Source: Acidobacteriota bacterium (GTDB lineage: Bacteria; Acidobacteriota; Vicinamibacteria; Vicinamibacterales; UBA2999). Taken from it: a stretch of 48,611 nucleotides of DNA. The position numbers and the translations under genes are program-made. The notes under the pieces are model-generated. The model saw only the letters and a list, made by a program, of their open reading frames with translations. It made no database searches and was not told the DNA's origin. This document shows positions 19,908-26,535 of the stretch, one piece after another. The stretch is taken from assembly GCA_030650395.1 (NCBI GenBank), contig JAUSDY010000080.1, positions 1 through 48,611 of the forward strand, in the 5' to 3' direction. The number at the start of each line of letters is the position of its first letter. Within the stretch, counting starts at the first letter, position 1.

Positions 19908-21848
19908 TTATTGAATGACAAGGAACTCGGGACTGTTGATGAGCGCCCACAGCAGGTTCTCGGTACCGCCGGCGCGGTTCTTCGCGATCGCCGCGCGCGC
20001 CACTTGCGCCTCGGCATCGCTCGGCCGGCGCGCCAGCGTGCTCAGGTAGATCTCGTCGACCAGCTCCGCATCGGTGCGCGGGGAGTTCACAAGCTCGGCG
20101 ACCTGGCCTTTGGCATCCATGCGCACGCGATCGTTCACGACGGTGGATCGCATCAGCAACAGCGCCTGCAAGGTCGACGGGCGGTTGCCGGCTTGCGGCG
20201 GCGTGCGGCGGTTGCTCTGGAAAAAACTCTGCATCAAGGCGTCAACCGGCTGGCCCTCGCCGCCGCGGCCGATGTCGGTCGGCGCGGTGAGGTGTTTCAC
20301 GAGGCCGACGGTCTCGCCCGACTGGTTGAACCGCATCGGTACTTTCGTCACGGTGGCGAGCGCGTCGATCACCTCGGGGCCCGTCATCACGCGCGCGTAG
20401 TGCCGCGGGTAGTAACTGAGGTAGCGGTCGTTCCACTCGCCGGGGAACCGCGCGGACAACTGATACGCGTTCGACTTCATGATGGTCTTGATGGAGTGCT
20501 GCAGCCGGAAGCCGCTGGCGCGGAAATCAGCCGCGAGCGCTTCGAGCAATTCGGTGTTGGTCGGTTGCGGGTCCTTGCCGGTCAACCGCGACAAGTCGAA
20601 CGAATCGTACGGCTCGACGAAGCCGACCGTCATGAGACGGCCCCACAGCAGGTTGACCGTCGCGCGGGCAAACTGCGGATGGGTGGTGATCATGCGCGCG
20701 AGCTCGGCGCGGGGGTCGTGCCCCGGCCGCGGCTTCTCGCCGGTCAGCATGAACGCCGGCTCGTGCACGCCCCTCGCCCGGGGGAACTGGCTCTCCGCCA
20801 GCGTCAGGAACGGCGCATCGTCGCCGGCGTCGTAGCCCTTGGCGAGGTCGTCGACCTGCAGGTCGCGATCGACGTTCTTCGACTTGTCGTTCCAGTTGCC
20901 GATCAACCGCGTCTTGCCGAAGAACGCGGACATCTGGAAGAACTCCTTGCGGGTGCGCTCGGTCAGGTAGCCGTTGATCGGCTCGAGATGGTTCCGGCCG
21001 TCGTGGCACGACACGCACGACGTGTTGACGCCGAGGAAGACGCGGCTGACGTCGATCGTCAGCGCGTCGAGGTGGTCGAGCCGGTTGGAAATGCGGTAGT
21101 CGTCCGCGCTCTCGACCATGCGGCTCTTCAACTGGTTGCTGCGGCCGATCATCGCCAGCGACGGCAGGGTGGCGTGCACCTTGGCCGACGGGGTCAGCAC
21201 GTCGTGCACGAGCAGGTCGTAAGGCCGGTCGACGCGCAGCTGCTCTTTCAGCCAGTAGTGGAACGACGCGGCGCCCGGGCCGGCCTCGTTCGACATGCGC
21301 AGCAGGTCGCCCCAGTACCACGCCCACTGCTCGGCGAAGCCGTCGTTCGCAATCAGCGTGTCGATCAGGCGATCGCGCTTATCTTTCGATTTGTCGGCGA
21401 TGAAGCTCCGCACCTGGTCGGCGGTGGGCGGCAGCCCGATCGCGTCCATGTAGGCGCGGCGCACGAATTCCTCGTCGGTGGCGAGTCCTGCGTGAGGGAT
21501 GCCGTCTTTCTTGATGCGATCGAAAATGATCGTGTCGATGAAGTTGCGGCGCGGTAGCGGTGATGACTTGACCGCGCGTGCCGGCTTCGCGATGGCGTCA
21601 GTCAGGCGGGCCGCGTCACGCGCGGCGTCGGCGGTGGATGGCCGCATGCCGGTGTGCGCCGCTTCGATCTGATCGTGGGCTGTGGGTGTGACCGGCGGCG
21701 CGGCTTGCTGCCTGTCCTGAGTGAGATGGAGCTCGCTCGCGAGGTCCGTCGAGTCGAAGGGCCCCGCCGCGATCAGGCTGAGCGAGTAGCACGAGAATGC
21801 GGCGGCCAACAAGACTGACGACCGGCGCGCGCTGAGCGACACTGCCAT
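19908..21848 (-). CDS. DUF1549/DUF1553 protein with one CxxCH haem motif
   Basis: 646 residues from ATG 21848, chosen because GGGAGG lies 7 nt upstream and a signal peptide follows (SSVLLAAAFSCYSLSLIAAG). An upstream in-frame extension consists only of repeat-derived codons. DUF1549 is recognisable from RRNFIDTIIFDRI to EQWAWYWGDLLR; DUF1553 from RAELARMITTHPQFARATVN to RFPGEWNDRYLSYYPR. Between them, NTSCVSCHDG is a c-type haem attachment site with a single CxxCH. The family is best known from Planctomycetes and Acidobacteria. It is followed 12 nt later by the DUF1501 gene. Residues about 29-46 are encoded by a dispersed palindromic repeat. Confidence 0.9.
   Translation of the reverse strand: MAVSLSARRSSVLLAAAFSCYSLSLIAAGPFDSTDLASELHLTQDRQQAAPPVTPTAHDQIEAAHTGMRPSTADAARDAARLTDAIAKPARAVKSSPLPRRNFIDTIIFDRIKKDGIPHAGLATDEEFVRRAYMDAIGLPPTADQVRSFIADKSKDKRDRLIDTLIANDGFAEQWAWYWGDLLRMSNEAGPGAASFHYWLKEQLRVDRPYDLLVHDVLTPSAKVHATLPSLAMIGRSNQLKSRMVESADDYRISNRLDHLDALTIDVSRVFLGVNTSCVSCHDGRNHLEPINGYLTERTRKEFFQMSAFFGKTRLIGNWNDKSKNVDRDLQVDDLAKGYDAGDDAPFLTLAESQFPRARGVHEPAFMLTGEKPRPGHDPRAELARMITTHPQFARATVNLLWGRLMTVGFVEPYDSFDLSRLTGKDPQPTNTELLEALAADFRASGFRLQHSIKTIMKSNAYQLSARFPGEWNDRYLSYYPRHYARVMTGPEVIDALATVTKVPMRFNQSGETVGLVKHLTAPTDIGRGGEGQPVDALMQSFFQSNRRTPPQAGNRPSTLQALLLMRSTVVNDRVRMDAKGQVAELVNSPRTDAELVDEIYLSTLARRPSDAEAQVARAAIAKNRAGGTENLLWALINSPEFLVIQ
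21711..21763. repeat. Long-form palindromic element inside the DUF1549 coding region
   Basis: The element starts GTCCTGAGTGAG and ends GTCGAGTCGAAGGGCC, with an internal GAGCTCGCTCGCGAG palindrome. It is a long version of the CCTGAGCGyAGTCGAAGGG family tandemly repeated at 22061-22156. It stays in frame and codes the mature N-terminus of the protein. Confidence 0.65.
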
Positions 21849-21887
21849 GCTCGAGCCTCCCTGAATTGCTGACAGTTTACCCCGTCT

Positions 21888-21915
21888 TTCTGCCTTCTGC
21901 CTTCTGCCTTTTGCC
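21888..21915. repeat. Short TTCTGCC heptamer array (three perfect, one variant)
   Basis: Three perfect TTCTGCC units and one TTTTGCC lie between the SnoaL-like stop (21919) and the DUF1549 start (21848). The unit is the same as in the twelve-copy array at 11443, showing that the heptamer recurs at separate loci. Confidence 0.85.
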
Positions 21916-21918
21916 TTC

Positions 21919-22596
21919 CTAGTCGCCGGGTGGACGCCGCTTCGGCTGAGGCTCGACTTCGGCTTTTTCGGCATCGGCGAAATAGATCCGCACGCGCCGG
22001 ATCTTGCCGTCGACCAGCTGGAAAAAGGCGGCGCCCGGCACCACCCACCGCTTGCCGCCTGTCCTGAGCGTAGTCGAAGGGCCGCTTGTCCCGAGCGCAG
22101 TCGAGGGGCCTGCCCTGAGCGCAGTCGAAGGGCCTGCCCTGAGCGCAGTCGAAGGGTCACGGTCGGTGTAGGCGGCGACGATCTGGATCGCGATCGCGGG
22201 ACCTTTCCACGGACCCGCCGCGACGTGCAGCAGCTCGGCCGTCTCTTCGTTCGCGGTTTCCGTCTCGATGCGATACGTCATCCCCTGCTGACTCGCGGCG
22301 ATGCGCGAGGCGAGCACGCGAATACCGTCATGGCCGCGATACGTGGCGGTACCGCGCTGGTGCGGCAACGGGCCGGTAATGTGGAGAGCGTCAGGCGCGT
22401 AGAGTGCCAGCAGCTCGTCGATCGCCTTCGCATTGTCGCCGCCGAGCGCGTTCCAACGTTGCACCCAGGCGCGCACGGTCTGCTCGTCGCGTTCGGCGTT
22501 CGCCGGCGGTGCCGGAGGTGATTGCGCCGCGAGCGGCGCACCGAGCAGCGCCACCAGCGCAAGCATGACGAGCCGCGCCGCGTTGTGGTCCTTCAT
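21919..22596 (-). CDS. Exported SnoaL/NTF2-like protein with repeat-derived insertion
   Basis: 225 residues: signal peptide (LVMLALVALLGAPLAAQ), then an NTF2/SnoaL-like cone domain. Typical blocks are QTVRAWVQRWNAL, IDELLALYAPDALHITGPL and a C-terminal AAFFQLVDGKIRRVRIYF. Such domains may be enzymes or binding modules; the ligand is unknown. Between two predicted strands lies an insertion of about 34 residues made of four PSTALRAG-like units encoded by a tandem DNA repeat, each a multiple of three bases. The family without insertion is usually about 140-160 residues. It is first in a minus-strand set leading to DUF1549/DUF1501/SUMF1. No clear SD. Confidence 0.75.
   Translation of the reverse strand: MKDHNAARLVMLALVALLGAPLAAQSPPAPPANAERDEQTVRAWVQRWNALGGDNAKAIDELLALYAPDALHITGPLPHQRGTATYRGHDGIRVLASRIAASQQGMTYRIETETANEETAELLHVAAGPWKGPAIAIQIVAAYTDRDPSTALRAGPSTALRAGPSTALGTSGPSTTLRTGGKRWVVPGAAFFQLVDGKIRRVRIYFADAEKAEVEPQPKRRPPGD
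22061..22156. repeat. Four tandem copies of a CCTGAGCGyAGTCGAAGGG element inside a CDS
   Basis: Copies start at 22061, 22088, 22112 and 22136 (periods 27, 24, 24), each about 21 nt plus a short GCC/CTT spacer. The core has inverted ends (CCTGAG / GTCGAAGGG-type). All spacings are multiples of three, so the host SnoaL-like frame stays open. Confidence 0.9.
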
Positions 22597-22623
22597 GGCG
22601 GTTAGTGTAAACCCGCGCGGCCT

Positions 22624-22672
22624 GCCCTGAGCGAGCGACGCGAACCGAAGGTTCGCGCCCGAGTCGAACGGG
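22624..22672. repeat. Long-form palindromic element between divergent SnoaL and NHL genes
   Basis: It starts GCCCTGAGCGAG and ends CGAGTCGAACGGG, with a central hairpin CGCGAACC-gaa-GGTTCGCG. It looks like the complete form of the short units at 22061-22156, which lack the central hairpin. It occupies half of the 101-bp intergenic gap. Confidence 0.75.
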
Positions 22673-22697
22673 CGGCGTTCGGGTTAGAGTCTTCTCC

Positions 22698-23690
22698 ATG
22701 ATCAGGTTCCTGCCGTTGTTGATCGCCATGCCGCTCGCCCTTTACGCGCAAAGCCAGGCGCCGTCGCCGGCCCAGACCGGGGCCCCCGCCACGCGGACTT
22801 TGCGTGGTGGGGTGGAGACGGCGGAGCTCAAAGCCCTCGTGGCAGCAGCGCCCCGTCTTCCTCTGGAGCGCAGCGACATCAAGGTCACGCCGCCAACCGA
22901 CGGTTGGGCGATGGGAATGGTCTCGTGGGTCGCGATGGATCGCGAAGGCCTGATCTGGCTGCTGCAGCGTGGCGACAAGGCGGACCCGGTCGTCGCGATC
23001 AATGCCAATGGCCGCGTGGTGCGATCGTGGGGCAAAGGCATGTTTGTGATGCCGCACGCGATTCGCGTCGACCCGCAAGGCAGCGTGTGGACCACTGACG
23101 CGGCCAGCTCGATGGTGATCAAGTTCACGCCCGAGGGGAAGAAGCTGATGGAAATTTCCGTCGGCGGCCAACCCACGCCGTGCCGGAACAATTTCTGCGG
23201 CACGACCGACATTGCGTTCGGGCCCAACGGACGGCTGTTCATCGCCGACGGTTACGCCAACGCCCGCATCCTCGAGTACACCGCGGACGGCCGCAAGGTG
23301 CGCGAGTGGGGCACGGCCGGTAGCGGACCCGGACAGTTCCAGTTGCCCCACTCGATCGTCGTGGACGAGGGCGGCATCGTCTACGTTGCCGATCGCGAGA
23401 ACGGCCGCGTTCAGCGGTTCGATCTCGAGGGAAAGTTCCTCGGACAGTGGCCGGATTACGGCAAGACATTTTCGCTGGCGCTGTCGCCCGGGGCCGTGTG
23501 GCTTGCCACGCAGCCGCGCACCGATCCGAATCTGTCACCGGGCTGGCTGATCAAGGTCGATCGGCAGAGCGGCAAGCTGCTTGGCTATGTGGATGCCACC
23601 GGCGTCCACGGCATGGATGCGCGTGAGGACGGCACGGTGCTGTTTGGCCCGGGACCCAACCAAACGCCGCAGATCTACCGGCGACCTTGA
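22698..23690 (+). CDS. Exported NHL-repeat six-bladed beta-propeller protein
   Basis: 330 residues with a signal peptide (FLPLLIAMPLALYAQ). NHL blades are visible as repeated blocks: PHAIRVDPQGSVWTTDA, DIAFGPNGRLFIADGYAN, PHSIVVDEGGIVYVADREN with GRVQRFDLEG after it. The family includes peptidyl-alpha-hydroxyglycine amidating-lyase-like proteins, but catalytic assignment is not possible from this sequence. It probably binds or acts on an extracellular ligand. It is divergent from the SnoaL-like gene and converges on the sulfatase remnant with 10 nt between. No SD is evident at the ATG. Confidence 0.85.
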   Translation: MIRFLPLLIAMPLALYAQSQAPSPAQTGAPATRTLRGGVETAELKALVAAAPRLPLERSDIKVTPPTDGWAMGMVSWVAMDREGLIWLLQRGDKADPVVAINANGRVVRSWGKGMFVMPHAIRVDPQGSVWTTDAASSMVIKFTPEGKKLMEISVGGQPTPCRNNFCGTTDIAFGPNGRLFIADGYANARILEYTADGRKVREWGTAGSGPGQFQLPHSIVVDEGGIVYVADRENGRVQRFDLEGKFLGQWPDYGKTFSLALSPGAVWLATQPRTDPNLSPGWLIKVDRQSGKLLGYVDATGVHGMDAREDGTVLFGPGPNQTPQIYRRP

Positions 23691-23700
23691 ACGAGAGCGG

Positions 23701-24766
23701 CTACTTTCCCCTCAGTCTTGCCACCGCGCCGTCGACCCCATTTGGCAATTGCGCATCGGCAAGCTGATCGTCGTCTCGTACCTCCCGCTTCACCCTTGCG
23801 AGCTCCTGTTTCAGGGATGCCGTCAGCGCGTCCTGCCCGGGCTCGCCGTACAGGTTGTGGAGCTCATACGGATCGTTGCATGTAACGTTGATACTTCCAC
23901 CGGACGAGCGAATCGCCCGTGAGGGTCACGCTCTTCCCGTCGCGGACAATCGTCACAGCATCCGGTTTGAGTACGAGCCATTTCGCGAGGTCCTGCGCGT
24001 CGAGGCCCGGCGGCGGCGTCAGTTTCAAGTCGCGGTTGGTCAGATCGGCCGCGACGCGCTGTTGGTTCTCGTGCAGCGCATCCGTGCGGGTCGCGTACGA
24101 ATCCCAGAACGTGACCGGCTCTGGAATCCGTTGGGTGGCGAAGTGGGCGGCGTGAGATTCGCTCGGCTCCCATGGGCGGTGAGGAGCCTTGTGATGCATC
24201 ATCAGGAAAAACGGCTTGTCGCGCGGACGGTTCTCGATGAATTCGAGCGCCAGGTCCGTGATGACGTCGGTCGCATACCGGCCGGTATAGGTCTTCTCCC
24301 CGGTCGCCGTGTAGAACACGGGATCCCGGTACGCGCCCTGGCCGGGCAGGATCTCCCAACGGTGGAAGCCGACGGGATCGCTGCCAAGGTGCCACTTGCC
24401 AACCATCCCGGTGTGGTAGCCGCCCTGCTGCAGCAGCCGCGCGACCGTCATGCGCGAGCTGTCGAACCGGTTGAACATCGTCACGCCGTTGAGGTGCGAG
24501 TACTGGCCGGTCAGAATCGCGGCGCGGCTCGGCGTGCAGATCGCGTTGGTGGCAAAGACGCTCGTCAGCAGCGCGCCTTCGCGAGCCAGGCGATCGAGGT
24601 GCGGCGTCTGGTTGACGCGCGACCCGTACGCGCCGATGGCGTGCGCCGCGTGGTCGTCGGTCATGATGTAGATGATGTTGGGACGGCCGGCGCGCTGGGA
24701 CTGAGCCACTACGCTCGAGGGCAGGAGCGTGACCGCCATGAAGAGGCCTACCGCCAGGAATTTCAT
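23701..24766 (-). pseudogene. Arylsulfatase with internal deletion and frameshift
   Basis: The N-terminal 296 codons are a normal sulfatase: signal peptide, NIIYIMTDDHA metal-binding aspartates, and C77 in ICTPSRAAILTG, the Cys that would become formylglycine. After WKYQRYMQ the frame ends within four codons. The sulfatase C-terminus (NDPYELHNLYG onwards, 59 residues to TAG at 23701) continues in the +1 frame immediately after. The middle block with the remaining metal ligands, roughly 100-150 residues in homologues, is absent. N- and C-terminal parts share TGCAA at the junction, consistent with a microhomology deletion. The product cannot be active. Confidence 0.85.
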
Positions 24767-24807
24767 GCGGGCTGAGCTTACGCTAAAGTACGCCAGACCG
24801 CATCACC

Positions 24808-26040
24808 ATGAGGACCCCGCACATGCGCGCATCGATCATTCTGCTGGCCGCCTTCCTGGTTATCCCCGTCGCGCTGCACGCGCAGAAGCCACGGGAACGC
24901 GACCTCGAGCTGCCGATCGGGGGCACGCCGGGCACGCTCGACGCCATCACCGACGTGGCCGGCGTCGAGGTCGGACACACCACGTTGATCTCGGGGAGCG
25001 GCGCGCTGGTCGTCGGCAAGGGACCCGTCCGCACCGGCGTGACCGTGATACACCCGCGCGGCAAGGCCAACGCCGATCCGGTGTTTGCCGCCTGGTTCAC
25101 GCTCAACGGCAACGGCGAGATGACGGGGACGACGTGGATCCAGGAGAGCGGGCTGCTCGAAGGACCGGTGGCGATCACCAACACGCACAGCGTGGGCGTG
25201 GTGCGTGACGCGATCATCCAGTGGGAAGTCTCGAAGAAGAACGCACTGCAGCCGTGGTGGTTGCCGGTCGTCGCCGAGACGTACGACGGCGGGTTGAACG
25301 ACATCAACGGCTTCCACGTGAAGGCGGAGCATGTGCTGGCCGCGCTCGACGGCGCCGGGAGCGGCCTGCCGAAAGAGGGCGCGGTCGGCGGCGGCACCGG
25401 CATGGTGTGCCACGGCTTCAAGGGCGGCATCGGCACGGCGTCACGCAAGCTTCCAGCGGAACAGGGCGGCTACACAGTGGGCGTGCTGGTGCAGTGCAAC
25501 TACGGATTGCGCCGCGACCTGCGCATCGCCGGCGTTCCGGTGGGCGAGGAGATTACCGACCTCACCGGATGCATCGCCAACACCGCGCCGGTGCCGGCGG
25601 ATTCGGGGCGCCGCCGCTGCGATGAGCCGCGACCTCCCGGCGCAGCCGACGAAGCACTGGAACAGGGATCGATCATCGTCGTCGTCGCGACCGACGCGCC
25701 GCTCTTGCCGCATCAACTGAAGCGCATCGCCACGCGGGTGTCGATCGGAGTCGGCCGTCAGGGCGGGTTTGGCGGTAACGGGTCGGGCGATATCTTCGTC
25801 GCCTTCTCTACCGCAAACGCACGAGCGTGGTTCAACGATCAGCCGGTGACCGACGTGAAGATGCTGCCGAACGATCGGATCACGCCGCTGTTCCAGGCCA
25901 CCGCTCAGGCGACGGAGGCCGCAATCACCAACGCCCTGCTGGCGGCCGAGACGATGACCGGCGCCAACGATCTGCGGATCTACGCGATGCCGGTGGACCG
26001 CATGCTGGCGGCGATGAAGAAGTACGGGCGGCTGCCGTAG
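24808..26040 (+). CDS. P1-family (S58, DmpA/BapA-like) aminopeptidase, exported
   Basis: 410 residues with a signal peptide (SIILLAAFLVIPVALHAQ). The family consists of self-cleaving Ntn-fold aminopeptidases that release N-terminal residues, including D-amino or beta-amino acids. The self-cleavage/nucleophile Ser is S288 in EQGSIIVVVATDAPLLPHQ. Other conserved blocks: TDVAGVEVGHTTL, TNTHSVGVVRD, GGGTGMVCHGFKGGIGTASR. The length matches DmpA. It starts 41 nt from the divergent sulfatase remnant; start choice between 24808 and 24823 is open as neither has a strong SD. Confidence 0.92.
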   Translation: MRTPHMRASIILLAAFLVIPVALHAQKPRERDLELPIGGTPGTLDAITDVAGVEVGHTTLISGSGALVVGKGPVRTGVTVIHPRGKANADPVFAAWFTLNGNGEMTGTTWIQESGLLEGPVAITNTHSVGVVRDAIIQWEVSKKNALQPWWLPVVAETYDGGLNDINGFHVKAEHVLAALDGAGSGLPKEGAVGGGTGMVCHGFKGGIGTASRKLPAEQGGYTVGVLVQCNYGLRRDLRIAGVPVGEEITDLTGCIANTAPVPADSGRRRCDEPRPPGAADEALEQGSIIVVVATDAPLLPHQLKRIATRVSIGVGRQGGFGGNGSGDIFVAFSTANARAWFNDQPVTDVKMLPNDRITPLFQATAQATEAAITNALLAAETMTGANDLRIYAMPVDRMLAAMKKYGRLP

Positions 26041-26138
26041 CGTGGAAAGATTCGTCTAACCAGCGTCTTCGCCCCAGATTTCATTCGCAAGCTCGGCATC
26101 GCCACGTTTCTGCTGATAGTCGTCGGCTCAATTGGTTG

Positions 26139-26375
26139 TCAGCTGGCTCTTTCAATCGCGAGCATCCGCCGTTTAACGGCCTGAGGAAGATTGACGAACG
26201 CGAACTGCTGCCTGGCAAACAGGTAGTCTTCGCCGCTTTCGTCGATGACGCGAATCAGTTCGTCCTTGGCGGCCTGCGCATCGGGCAGAATTCGGTACAC
26301 CTTGCCTCGAATGAGTGAGGCTTCGTTCCCGTGATTCTCCAGGCACAGCGCAAACCTTCTGGTCACTCGTTTCAT
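26139..26375 (-). CDS. Small conserved hypothetical protein
   Basis: 78 residues. The segment KVYRILPDAQAAKDELIRVI then DESGEDYLF is a pattern I associate with a widespread family of small bacterial proteins without known function. Its ATG overlaps, as ATGA, the stop of an upstream minus-strand reading remnant (WYEAHGIGKRDFKIK), as if it had been the second gene of a coupled pair whose first member is now broken. The flanking 26041-26138 contains nothing I can assign. Confidence 0.6.
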   Translation of the reverse strand: MKRVTRRFALCLENHGNEASLIRGKVYRILPDAQAAKDELIRVIDESGEDYLFARQQFAFVNLPQAVKRRMLAIERAS

Positions 26376-26446
26376 GATTGGTCAAAGTACAACTTGATCT
26401 TGAAGTCTCGCTTCCCGATGCCGTGCGCTTCGTACCAATGTAGGCG

Positions 26447-26515
26447 TCACAAAGCTTTCGTACGACCGTAGCTCTTCTCGGTCCGCCGGCTGTAGTGCCG
26501 CAGACGAATTCGATG
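26447..26515 (-). pseudogene. Fragment resembling an integron-type tyrosine recombinase N-terminus
   Basis: A 21-codon fragment containing RIRLRHYSRRTEKSYGR resembles the N-terminal (core-binding) consensus of XerD-like/integron integrases (RHYSRRTE-xxY). It ends at a TAA-class stop and the rest of the gene is missing. It is too short to be certain, but the match is dense. It suggests past recombinase activity beside the TonB receptor gene. Confidence 0.45.
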
Positions 26516-26535
26516 CGAGGACCATGGAATTGCCT

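Noticed and set aside
18786-21557. A 923-codon open frame on + across the DUF1501 and DUF1549 genes
   Set aside because: It is exactly antisense to two well-supported genes, is very rich in Arg/Ala/Val/His, and has no recognisable domain; a by-product of high GC and codon bias.
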